A DNA stretch of 64,000 nt from Dromaius novaehollandiae (lineage: Eukaryota; Chordata; Aves; Casuariiformes; Dromaiidae): NCBI RefSeq assembly GCF_036370855.1, contig NC_088117.1, positions 744,001-808,000 on the forward strand, given 5' to 3'. How positions within the stretch are numbered: the first letter of the stretch is position 1; every line of letters starts with the position of its first letter. Shown in pieces: positions 31,675 through 42,840 of the stretch. Below the pieces are notes generated by a model. That model made no database searches. It saw only the letters and a program-made list of their open reading frames with translations, and was not told where the DNA came from. The position numbers and the translations under genes are program-made.

Positions 31675-33210
31675 ATGGGAACAGGACAATCTGCAGGGGT
31701 ATCCCCCTGTTCTCCTTTAGGATGCATCCTGAAACATTGGGATAAGTTTGATGGGGATCCTGTAACAAGGAGAAAATGAAAGGAATACTGTACTCAGTGG
31801 TGGCCAATGTATAAAGTGGAGGATGAGGGAAAATGGCCAGAAATGGGAACACTAAACTAGAATACAATTTTGCCACTTATGTTGTTTTGCAGAAGACAGA
31901 ACAAATGGGATGAGGTCCCATAGGTGGGTTTGTTTTTCTCTCTGAGAAATGATCATGAAAGAAGAAAAAAATGTAAGCTATTGGTCTCTGACTCCAATGT
32001 GTTAATGATGATGGAAGACAAAGAGAAAATGCCTCGGTGTTGCTCTGCTTGTAGCATTGGGAAAAGATGTTTAAAAGTGGGTGATGAGGAAGAGGATGTA
32101 CAATTATTGGTCTCTCCGGAAAGAGATCAAGATAGTGTCGATGGCAGAGGTAAGGGAAGTGAGGCATGTAGCCCAATTGCAGGCAGAACTCGGGCTACTC
32201 GGGCTCAACAAAATGCTGTGATTGAGGCCGCGCTGCGTCAAGCAGTGGGACCAGACGGACTGCCTGTAGATGCGAAGGTGCCGTTTTCAACTCCAGATTG
32301 AATGAATCGGAAGGAGTCTGCCGGGTCGTACCGAGAAAATCCAGAAAAGATGTATCAATCCTTTAAAATGATAATTGCGAATCATAACCCAGCCTGGCAG
32401 GATTTACAGGTGCTTTTAAATACTTTGCTTGCACCTGAGGAGAAGAGACTGGTATTGGACACAGCTCGAGAGGAAAATGAAAGAGAAAGTGCTAGAGATG
32501 GAGCGAACCGTTTTCCGCCGGCCCAAGAAGCAGATTGGGATCAAAATACAGGGGCAGGCAGGTTAATGACTAAACAGTAGCAACAGTTAATATTATATGG
32601 GGTAAAGCATGGAGTACCTAGGCCCAAGAATATTGCAGAACTATATCAAGTCGCACAGGGTGAGAATGAGGATCCCTCTGCATTTTACGAGCGGTTATGT
32701 GAAACCGCCCGAAAATGGACAGACTTGGATCCCGAGGACGAAGCGAACCAGACGACTTTTACTACATTATTTGTAGGACAATTGGCACCAGCTAGAAGGA
32801 GAAAGCTTCAGAAAGTAGATGGTATGTTGGGGATGTCAATGTCGCAATTAATAGAAATTGCATCTAAGGTGTACAATAACAGGGAAGAAGCAGAGAGAAA
32901 GGAAAAGCAGAAGGAGAAACTGAAAGATAAGAGGCAAAACGCTGCAATCTTGGCAGCTGCATTTGCCCAGGCACAAACTTCCTCTCGGGGAAGAGGCTTT
33001 CCAAAAGGATGAGGATGTGGCAGAGGGCATAGAGTAGGAGGGAATTTGGGAAATAGAATTTCACTGAGGAGAGACGGACGTGCGATCTGTAGGGAGAAGG
33101 GGCACTGGGGAAGTGAGTGCCCGAAGAAACAATCAGATCACTGGAAACCTCCGTCTGTATCTGTTCCAGAGGCAGATTTGCTCCTGATCAGTACAGAAGA
33201 TTCAGACTGA
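31675..33210 (+). pseudogene. gag: gag polyprotein (gammaretrovirus-like), several stops
   Basis: Frame 1 begins ATGGGAACAGGA, giving an MG start suited to myristoylation, followed by a matrix segment (HWDKFDGDP; TQWWPMYKV) like that of gammaretroviruses. In-frame stops are at 31777 (TGA), 31858 (TAG), 31921 (TAG), 32299 (TGA), 32578 (TAG) and 33010 (TGA). Capsid is recognisable (NHNPAWQDLQVLLNT; DPSAFYERL) and ends in a charged helix. The nucleocapsid zinc knuckle has lost its first cysteine (R in place of C, at CGT 33079, before AICREKGHW). gag ends at TGA 33208-33210. Confidence 0.85.
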
Positions 33211-36200
33211 TGGGGACTGGGGGTTGAGAAACTGGATTCCCCAGCTGGACCCCTGCTTTCAGTAAAGCTGGGGAACGAAACAGTTAAATTTTTAGTAGAC
33301 ACTGGAGCAATGTATTCGGTATTAGACAGCTGTAAGGGACCAATGAGTAAATTCTCTATGCCAGCAATTGGGGCCACGGGAAAGCGAGAGGTCAAACCTT
33401 TCTTTCAACCAATTAAATGTAAAATAGGAAATAGAGTGTTAACACATGAATTCTCATATGTGCCAGAATGCCCATTACCCCTAATGGGGAGGGATTTACT
33501 GAATAAACTGGGGGCACAGATAATCTTTGATAAAAACAAAGTTCAGGTGCACATTCCACAAAATGGTGCCTGGAAAGCACAAGCCTCTATGTTGCAGAAA
33601 GCACTGGATTCTGAACAGGTGGAGAGTGGACCAAGCGCAATTCCCTCCGAAGTAATGGACACAGTAGTCCCTTTTGTGTGGGCAATGCAGAAACCTGGGA
33701 GAGCCAGATATGTAGAACCGGTACAGGTGGACTTAAAACAAGGAGCTAAATCGGTAAGGCGAAAACAGCATCCCATGAAGTTAGAGGCCCGTGTTGGACC
33801 GGAGCCTATCATTACTAATTTCTTAAAGTAGGGACTGTTGCGAGACTGTCAATCCGAGTACAATAATCCAATCCTGCCTGTTAAAAAACCACATTCACAA
33901 GAATATCGTCTAGTACAGGATTTGCGAGCTATTAACCAGATAGCGACTGATGTGCACCCAGTGGTACTCAGTCCACACACTTGGTTAACGACAACAAATG
34001 ATTCAAATGTCTATTTTACAGTATTGGATTTAAAAGATGCTTTCTTCTGTATCCCTGTGGAGGAACAAAGTCAACAATTATTCGCCTTTGACTGGGAAAG
34101 TCCTACAACGAGACGCAAAAAGCAGTTGTGCTGGACAGTACTCCCGCAAGGATTCAAGAACAGCCCTACAATTTTTGGTAAGGTACTCGCAAGAGAATTA
34201 GAATTATGGCAAGGTAAGACAGATACCACTACCTTATTACAGTATGTGGACGATATCTTATTGGGGGCAGACACGACTGAAGAATGTAGAGAAACAACCA
34301 TCAGTTTATTAAATTTGGGGGCAACAGCGGGATATAGGGTGTCTCAGAAAAAAGTACAGATCACGAAGGAAAGCGTAATCTATCTAGGCTTTGAAATATC
34401 CCAGGGGGAAAGAAAATTAGGAATCAAAAGGAAAGAAGCGATTTGTCAGATCGCCCCCCGAAAATGAAGACGAGACCTTAGGGGATTTTTAGGAATGGCC
34501 GGGGGGTGTCGCCTGTGGATACCTAATTTTGGATTAATGGCAAAGCCTCTCTATGAAGCTGTTAAGGGGCCGGGAGACTTGCTGGAGTGGACTCCAGAGT
34601 GCCGAAAAGGATTTGATGAAATCAAGATTGCTGTCATGAGTGCTCCCGCATTAGGACTTCCAAACCTAACAAAGCCATTTGACCTTTACGTACATGAGAG
34701 AGGGCACCAGGCGTTGGGAGTGCTCGTACAGACTTTAGGAAACTGGAAAAGACCTGTGGCTTACTTTCCAAAACACTTGGATAAAGTGAGTGCAGGGTGG
34801 CCAGGATGCCGGAGAGCAGTTGCAGCTGCTGTGTTGTTGATACAAGAAGCAGGAAAATTGACGTTGGGACAAAAGGTGACTGTTTATGTGCCACATGCTG
34901 TTGCAGCAGTTTTAGGACAGAAAGGGCATCACTGGTTATCCGCGAGTAGGATGGTGCAATACCAAGCAGTAATACTTGAGCCAGAAGATGGAACCATGAA
35001 AGTGTCTAATACCCTTAATCTGGCATCTTTATTACCACTTGATGAGGAGGGGAGGTTGGCTCATGACTGCCTGCAAACTCTTGCGCGAGCGTATTCCAGC
35101 CGTCCGGATTTGAGAGATATTCCATTGCAGAATCCAGATTGGGAATTATTTACTGATGGGAGCAGTTTTATAATAAAGGGAGAAAGAAGGGCTGGAGATG
35201 CTGTTGTCACTTTGGAAGAAGAAATCGAAGCAAGATCGCTGCCAGCAAATACATCTGCCCAGAAAGCAGAACTGATTGCTTTAAGCCAGGCTCTGGAAGT
35301 ATCGGAAGGAAAACGGACCAATGTGTTTACAGAGTCAGAATACGCCTTTGGGGTTATACATGCCCATGGCGCAATTTGGAAGGAAAGAGGATTGCTATCT
35401 TCTCAAGGGAATCCTATAAAATAGAGTAAGGAGATTATGGAGCTACTGGAAGCAGCTAATAACCCCAAAGAAATAGCAGTAATGCATTGCAAAGCGCACC
35501 AGTCCAGACAGACTGTCATAGTTAAAGGGAACAAAAGGGCCGATGAGGCTGCAAAAAGGGCAGCACTATTCGTGTCGGTGGCAGCCTTAGTTCCAGAGAG
35601 AACGCTAAGAATGGAAATTCCGGTAGACACTGAAAAAGAAAATAAATTAGCAGAAATACTGAAATGCATCAAGACTTCCGAAGGATGGTGGGTAGCATCT
35701 CCTGGACAATGTGTGGTAACTTTGCTGATAATGAAGAAGCTGATGGAGCAAATACATGATAGTAGCCACATGGGAGCCGAGGCATCGGTTGAAACAGGTA
35801 AAAGAGTTGCTGTGGGAGTTAGTATGTTAATAATTGCAAAGGGTATTACACAAAAATGTGAAATCTGTCTTAGAAATAATCCCAAGATTCAGAAGAAGCC
35901 CCCCCCTCCCCAGGGGAAGTAAAAAGGGGCGTCATGCCTGAGGATTACTGGCAAATTGATTTTTCTGAATTACCAAGCTGTAATGGATATAAATACTTGT
36001 TGGTAATTGTTGACAGCTTTTCAGGATGGCCTGAGGCTTTCCTGTGTCGCACCAATAAAGCAAGGGAGGTAGTGAAAATGTTATTAAAAGAAATCAAAGC
36101 AAGATTTGGGGTACCAGAAGGATTTTCTTTGGATAGGGCACCTCATTTTATAGCAGAAATAGTACAGGAAATCTCAAAAATAGCACAAATTAAATGGGAT

Positions 36201-36791
36201 TTACATACCCCCTGGAGGCCACAGTGCAGTGGAAAAGTGGAAAGAATGACTCAAACAATGAAGAGAGAGAGAGGAAAATTGTGTCAGGAGACTCAGATGA
36301 AATGGACTGATGTTTTACCTCTGGCATTATTAAGAATCAGAATAACCCCCAGGGTTAGGGAGAAAGTTGGTCCATTTGAGATTCTGTATGGTAAACCTTA
36401 CACTGTCAATTTAACTGGAAATGACATTCAGATGCACGTTAAGGGCGATCAAATTTTAAGGGATTCTCTCTTGTCTATGGCAGAGGTTCTTACTTCTCTC
36501 CGTAGGTACATCCAGTTAAGATCTCCCGTACTTTTAGATTCACCTGTACATTCATTCCAGCCGGGAGATCAAGTACATCTTTGGACCTGGAAGGATGAGC
36601 CGTTGACAGAAAAATGGAGAGGACCATATCTTGTACTACTAACAACAAATACTGCTGTGAAACTGCAGGGAATTGGTTCCTGGATCCACTACACCCGAGT
36701 GAAAGCAGTGCCTCGAGAGATGTGGAAAGCTGAACAAGTTCAGCCTTTAACGTTACGAGTTGTATTAGAAGCGAATCGGTTTCAAATTTAG
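33211..36791 (+). pseudogene. pol: pol polyprotein: protease, RT, RNase H, integrase, with stops and a frameshift
   Basis: Follows gag in the same frame. Protease has KFLVDTGAMYSVL. RT has LPQGFKNSP and LLQYVDDILLG. RNase H has FTDGSS and the AE of QKAEL, but the third acidic residue reads TESEYAFG, with E replacing the usual D. The integrase zinc finger H-H-C-C is present (HDSSHMG; CEICL). Stops: TAG 33829, TGA 34465, TAG 35422, TAA 35920. At the run of C near 35,898-35,908 the frame changes, and integrase continues from 35,934 in frame 3 with QIDFSE, SLDRAPHF and GKVERM as the D-D-E triad and a RGPYLVLL motif, ending at 36,791. Confidence 0.88.
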
Positions 36792-36869
36792 ATTGTCTTC
36801 AGGGAAGAATTGCTTTAATCTGTTTGTTAGGAATAGGGTTAATATCGTTGTTATGGTATCTGTGTAAAA

Positions 36870-37641
36870 ATGATGTTCTCCTTAACAACCAGGGGAGAAA
36901 TGTGGTGGTTAGTTTTTCTAGGTTCCCTGAGCCAAGCAATTAAAGGGAATCAGGAAGGATTTTGGAGTCACAATCTCCATTTGGAAGTAATTACGAAATC
37001 TATGAAGCTAGTTAACCGGAGGGATTGCTGGGTGCGTACCCACTTCCCTGGCCATTCCAACAAGGGCTTCCCGCTAATTGGAGTGCCTCTTAATTTTTCC
37101 TTTATGGAATTTATACAACAGATAAGAAATGACAGTGATCAAAGGAAATATGATGAAACAACCGAACAGGAATGGGAATTCCAGAGTGTGACAGGAGATT
37201 ATTATCAATGTATCCGAAGATGTAATAATAGTAATAAATGGTGGGAGAAAACTGTACTTTATGGAAAACAACCGATCAACTGTACTGGAGCCATTAAGGT
37301 AGGAGGTTATAAAAATTGCTATGTTATTGGCATCTCAGGGAGGAGTATGTACAGTAATAAACACTGGTTGCTGTGTATATGTGGATCAAAGCAGGAGAAT
37401 TTCTGCCGATCTAAATGAAATCTGGAAGCAGACTGAAATCTTACGTGGGGTTCAGAAAGATGATACTTCTTTCGGATTTGAAGAAACATGGAAATGGTTG
37501 ACTTCCTGGTTCCCTGATGTAAGCTCACGGGTTAAAAACTGTTTAACAATTTTGGGAATGGTGTTAGTAGTTTTTGTATGCATTTATGTAGTGATTCAAT
37601 GCATTTACAAAAGTAATATGGGAAAGATTTTAAAAGAGTGA
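36870..37641 (+). pseudogene. env: env, internally deleted (gammaretrovirus-like, CX6CC type)
   Basis: The first part (36,870 to about 37,316, frame 3) has a hydrophobic signal segment (MWWLVFLGSLSQAI) and the start of the surface subunit with several sequons. The second part (from about 37,320, frame 1) joins abruptly at the end of the immunosuppressive-like region and carries CTVINTGCC, the CX6CC motif of gammaretroviral transmembrane subunits. A hydrophobic anchor (LGMVLVVFVCIYVVIQC) and a short tail follow. Most of the surface subunit, the cleavage site and the fusion peptide are missing, and the two parts are out of frame. Confidence 0.82.
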
Positions 37642-37663
37642 GACTAATATGATCATCTAAGTC

Positions 37664-37676
37664 TCAAAAGGGGGAA
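37664..37676 (+). other. Polypurine tract
   Basis: AAAAGGGGGAA run ending one or two bases before the 3' LTR (TGTTACAAG at 37,678). Confidence 0.75.
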
Positions 37677-37677
37677 T

Positions 37678-38432
37678 TGTTACAAGACAACCCTGGGAAG
37701 CTCAGAAAGAATGTTTGAAGTAGGTAGATTAGGATAACTTCTATCTCTCTTTTCTAAAAAACTGAAGCTGTCTAGAGGTAGCCACTTAGATAAAATTTGC
37801 TTAGCATGAGTAGCTAAATTTGCTGAAGCCTTAGGCCGCACACTTGCTTAGCATGAGTAGCTAAATGTGCTGAAGCCTTAGGCCGTACTCCTAGTTCAGT
37901 AAGAAAGGGCCCCACAGCTGGCGCAGGCTGGAAAGATAAGGGAGTTACAAGCAGTCTGCATTCCTGTGCCCTACTCTCCGAAAGGGAGGATGTCAAGGCT
38001 TTGAAATAAGGCCTGCTTGGGCGCCAGGACCTTGGGAAGCAAAGCCTCCTCTCACTGTTGAAACAATGTTAATTAAGGGGTCTGGATTATATCCTCTTCG
38101 TCAGGACCTTGGGAGATAACACCTACTGACCCTGCTGGGGCAGTGTCAATTGCTGAAATTACTATCTCCCCTCATCAGGACCTTGAGAGGCAGGGGTGGG
38201 AGCCAGGGAATGAAGAAATCACTAACCAATCAGTGCAAAAGGGAAAGCTGCAAACCTGCCAATGTGTTTGTCTTGATGCTACTTGAAAAGTTGGAGGGGG
38301 GTGCTTGATTTGTGGGAAACCACCGAGCACCCAGGCTTGCGCAGCTCTGAACTAAATAAGCCAATGTCTCTGCTGAGTGTGTAATTATTGGCTTATTGCA
38401 CACCAGGCAACGAATCCGCTTTTCGGACAACA
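37678..38432 (+). repeat. 3' LTR
   Basis: Starts TGTTACAAGACAACCC and ends GGACAACA like the 5' LTR. It lacks the roughly 170-base U3 segment of the 5' copy. It has its own tandem duplication of about 45 bases containing CTTGCTTAGCATGAGTAGCTAAAT (about 37,796-37,885). Both changes arose after or during insertion. Confidence 0.9.
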
Positions 38433-39540
38433 AAAGTGGACCTATATTTGTTGATTAGCAAAGAGAGAATGACCTTACAAAGCTGGAGCTTTGGAAGCAA
38501 AGGGCACTGTGTCAACACAGGCTGCTTGCCCTGAGCAGCATTAAGAACAGCAAGAGAGCATAAAGTAATACTTAAACTCCAGTTAACTGAATGTGTAGTT
38601 TGCTTCCAGCAGCATCTTGAACTGTCTTTGTTGTCCCGTTCCTTAACCATCTGTGCTGTGCTATTTTTGTTCCAATCACATAGTATCAGTCTTCAAGGAT
38701 TATGGAGGGTCCTGTATGGTTCCTGTAAGGTGAGAAATAAGCATTTAAAAAATGAAATCAGTTTCAGAGGTCATGGATAAACTGTAAACCAAATGTGATT
38801 GTTAAAGCCCCCATTCTTATAACAGTTTGTTAAAAAAAAAACCCAAACACCACCAGCTTCAGGCTACTGTTCACTGGAAAACTACTATTACAGTAAGCAC
38901 TGACACTATTGATTTGAGTTAGAATGAAATAGAAAAGAAATAGGGCATGTTGCACCTTGCCTAGAATAAGGGCCCAGGAGGGCCCTCATCTTCTGAGGGA
39001 CAGAAGATTTTACAAAATTAATCAAAATGAAAAATATTCATTTTGCTTAATACATTATTTGAAGTTTCCCAGGTACTTTGTGATGAAAATCTCAACGACC
39101 TTTGCACTTCTTTTGTTATTTACTCTTTTTAAAGAGGTATTACAGGAAAGAATTGTCATACTTCTGTAGTGTGTTCATCCTAGAAGTGGCAAACCTGACC
39201 TTAAAGCTAACTTTAGTGGGACGGGGTTCAAACTCACCTCTCCCACCTCTCACTCTAATGCAGTTGTCATCAGACTATGAAGTTAGTTCTACTGGTTGGA
39301 CTTGCTATCATCCTGGCTGCTAGAAAAAGCATGACTCTATAGGCTGATGGTTAGGGTTATTAGCAGTGAGACAGACAGTCGACAGGCAGACGGAGTCCTA
39401 TTTTTTTCTCTTGGGTTTGTTTGTGTACTCTACATATAGCAGTCATCACTCCCTCTACTGGCCTGAATTAAAAAGAAGAGACTGGCTGCGTTTTATAAAG
39501 ATCCTGATCTTCTCTGAGTATATAGGGAGTATTTTGAAAA
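38433..39540. other. Non-coding spacer
   Basis: AT-rich host sequence downstream of the provirus. I see no exon, RNA gene or named repeat. A run of nine A at about 38,830 is the only simple sequence. Confidence 0.5.
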
Positions 39541-40450
39541 TACAATAAATATGACATGGGTTTATCATGGTAGATTGTGCCCAACTAATATCTTTTTTGA
39601 TAGGGTGAATGATTCCATTGAAAAGAAAGATCAACTATCTCTAATCGCACTGGAATTCAGTAAAAGAGTTGGTGCACTGCAATGGAAAAAAATCTTCTGG
39701 TTAAAGTGGAGCTTTCTAAAAAACTGTAAGCGACGGGTATGGGGAGGGCACGAGGAGCTAAAAAAATGAAAGCAACAAATATCCATGCTGAAAAAAGTGC
39801 TGTATAGTTGAATACAGGTGACTAGTGGACTCCCTTGAGGATCAAGTGTCAGACTGATTTTAGTTAACATTTTCATTTCTGGTCTTGACACAAAAAGAGT
39901 ACGTGACTGTTTGTTGATGACAAAAAGCTGAGAGGCACTACTAAGTCAGGTGACACCGGCCAACATAGTGGAAGGAAATGGAATGATTGGTACAAAACAC
40001 AGTGCTAACAAGTGACAATTTGGTTATGTGGGGGCAAAGAAGAACTCTTACAGCTGGAGATATCAGAGATCACCTCCAAGGAAAAGGTGTTAGCTAACCA
40101 TTGGATGCTTAGGAGCCACAAGACAGCTTCAGGAATAAAACATAAGCAGGAACCATCCTACGGTGTAGCAGATGAAAAAATAGGGAAATGTAAACATAGA
40201 AGGCACTTCACCCAGAACTGTGTGTGGTATTTTGGCCAGGCAAGAGGAATTCAAAGTGGAAGAGATGTTAGCAGAAGGAAAAAGGATATACAAACCATTT
40301 ATAATTCAGGCTGGGCTGTGACATTACTACTTTTTAAACAGGAATAATGGGGCAAAGGACCTAGTTTTATGATGCAGCATGAACAGCATAGTTAAAAGAA
40401 AAAATGATAGGATGCAATTCCAAAAGGTCTCTTCCAGTCCTGTATTTTTT
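39540..40450 (+). mobile_element. CR1-type LINE fragment, old and degraded
   Basis: Plus-oriented piece of a non-LTR retrotransposon. It shows degenerate RT-region and 3' sequence familiar from CR1 elements: a TTATCATGGTAGATTGTGCCCAACTAA start, a GGTGACTAGTGGACTCCC turn, TTGTTGATGACAAAAAGCTGAGAGG (the degraded F-A-D-D motif), and a tail with AAAAGGTCTCTTCCAGTCCTGTA. Many stops and indels are present. Its ends are approximate. Confidence 0.7.
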
Positions 40451-42180
40451 CTGCAAATAGTATCTTATCCATAATTTACTCCTAATAAACGATAACCTCC
40501 CATCACAACTTACAATAGAAACTACTCCACATTTCTCACAGGGATATATGAGAGCTGTGTGACCTAAGATTCACACCTGACGGCCTGCTCAGCAGAATTT
40601 ACCAGCTATTTAGAGAGTACATTTCCACTTAAAAACATCTGAAGTACACTTACTGTACGGGATGTTTCATACCCTGGTATTACATGTCCAGTCTATTGTT
40701 TTCAGATTACAATGCACTGGTTTCTATTCCTTATTGATTCAACATTCTGAATTTCTGTCACGGAGATTATGGCTTCAGTAATTCTGGCAGGTACAGCCTA
40801 AGAGGAATCCTGGAAATTAAACCAGAGACTGGTAAGTTTTTCACAAACAATAAATAAAAATGCAGATCAAAAGTTTTTAAAGCTCAAATGATTTTTAAAT
40901 AAAAGTTCTTTCATGGGCTGTAGTGCTTAGCCGAGACTTAAGGAAAAGTTCCCCATTTGTCTTACTATAAATTGACTTACTAGCTTCAGACTGACAGTGC
41001 TTTCTTCATAAAGAAAGGGAGGTTTAAACTGATTAGCTGGCTCTTTTTATAATGCTGGAAAATCTGGCATTTGTGAGGATTTTTTTAAACACAAAACCAA
41101 CCCATGATAAGCTCTCCTGGTACGGAGCCCTGCAACCAAGTTATCTGGAGATGTTACTGTCAATATTTTCTAGCATGCCAGGGCATCTAATTATACCACC
41201 TATTGGTTCAAGAAAAAAGCCTCTTTAAGAGTAGGCAGAGGGTTTTCTTTCTCTGCTTGTTCTTTGTCAAGAGGAAAAGATATTCCACCTCCCATTTTTT
41301 TTATGTCTCTTGCCCACAGATCTCAGCTTAGAATCACCATGGCTTTACCTGAAATGCCACCCCTCTTTAGGGGATAAGAAAGGATGTGACCACCCTCCTG
41401 GCTTCTGGGTGTAGACAAAGCATTATGAATTTAAACTGTACGACATGGGCATTAGAATAACCCCAAAGAAGACAAGGAAGTGTAAACTACCCAAATTTGC
41501 TACGCTAGGCTGCTTTCAACTGCTTCAAAGCGTCTGGGTAGCAACGATGGAAAAAAGAGCACTGGTGCCACCAAAACCTGCCCAGCAGCGGCTGAATTCT
41601 GGCGGGTTAGAAGAGTAATGCAACAGGCTGTGCTGAGTAGGTGCAGGGTGGGAGTCGCTGCTGTGCTCGTGGCGAACAAGTCTTTTAGGAGGCCGAGAGG
41701 TCTCAGAGCCGTGGCTCTGAAGCGGTCACTGCTCTGGCCATGTGGTAACTTAGACCGATGTAGACTTGGTGCATTTCGGCGACAGCTGGTCGTGCTAAAG
41801 TAACGATGAAGCTCTGCTCTTGCTGTTATTCACCGTGCAAGCGTGGAGCTCACCAACCACTTGCGAAGCGGTGCTGGCGGTGTAACGCCGGTGTGCATGA
41901 GGTCGAGCGAGCTCGCCAGGAGTGTTTGAGGGTCGGCCTGGGAGATGGGCCTGGCTCCAGCCGCGGCGGGCAGGCGGGGGCTGGCTGTCGAGGGACGGGC
42001 TGCTCCAGGAAGAGTTTGCCATACGCCAACTGTAGGGACTCCTTCCACCTCACCCGTGACGCTCCGTGCTTCTTCTCTGCTGGGCTGCGTTGCGCCAATT
42101 CCCCTCTCATCTCTCCCCTGCAGAACGTAAGGGGTTGTGCGATGCAGTATATTTGAACGATGCCTTTCCCAGAAATTGCT
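40451..42180. other. Non-coding upstream region of ANKMY1
   Basis: AT-rich until about 41,500, then increasingly GC-rich toward the ANKMY1 CpG island. No exon is supported. Short open frames at 41,600-42,160 on both strands show no recognisable domain. Confidence 0.5.
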
Positions 42181-42840
42181 CCTCAGGAGCTAGCCACGGC
42201 AGGGTGACGGCGAGCGCGCGCAGGCCTCAGCGGGGAGAGCCGCTGGCCCTGCAGGAGCCGTGCGGGAGGTGGGGGCAGCCCCAGCAAACGCCGCGCCCCG
42301 GCTCCTGCGGAGCAGCTTCGGCCCCCTGCAGACTGTAAGCGAGGAGAAGGCACCCCAGGCTGCACGAAGCGAGGACTCTCCGGGCCTTTCCTCCTCAGGC
42401 CTTCGCTGCAGACGCTCCGGGGCCTCCGGGCCGCTGCGGAGGCGCTGCCGGGGCCCGGCGGCGGCCCCGCCTCCCTCGCCCCGCTACCGTCTCCACGGCA
42501 ACGCGGGCGCCGCCGAGGCGGAGCGCGGCCGCTGCGGAGCCGTCGGCGGGGGCCGCCGCCATGGAGGCCGGTGCCGAGCGAGTTTCCAGTCAGGCGGCGG
42601 CCGAGGGCGGCGCAGAGGAGGCGGCAGCGCCCGGCGACGGCAGCGGGCCTGGGGGCGGCGAGGTGCGCGGGCCGCGGGGAGCCGCCGTCGGGGAGCGCCC
42701 TGCCTGGCGCAACCGGCTGCAAGCGGGGCCCCCCGCCGCCGCCCCCCGGCCTGGGCCGGGCCGGGGAGCCGGGCCAGGCGGTGGGAGCGCGCCGTGCAGG
42801 GCTTTCTGCCTTCGTGTTCCCCACCGGTCCATTTGGCAAG
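42181..42840. promoter_or_regulatory. CpG island and promoter region of ANKMY1
   Basis: Dense CpG and GC content surrounds the first coding exon and its donor, with no TATA box near the start. This is typical of a broadly expressed vertebrate promoter. GC boxes such as CCCCGCCTCC are visible at about 42,463-42,475. Confidence 0.75.

Larger units (their letters stand above)
30479..38432 (+). mobile_element. Endogenous retrovirus, class I (gammaretrovirus-like), both LTRs present
   Basis: A provirus of about 8 kb with a 5' LTR, a tRNA primer site, gag, pol, a shortened env, a polypurine tract and a 3' LTR. gag and most of pol lie in frame 1, separated by TGA 33208. Integrase is shifted to frame 3 after a C run at about 35,898. 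At least ten in-frame stops and an env deletion make it non-functional. In the stretches I compared by eye, the LTRs differ at roughly one position in ten, pointing to an old insertion. I could not find a matching target-site duplication (the flanks GGGAAAC and AAAGTGG differ), perhaps because of later rearrangement. Confidence 0.9.
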
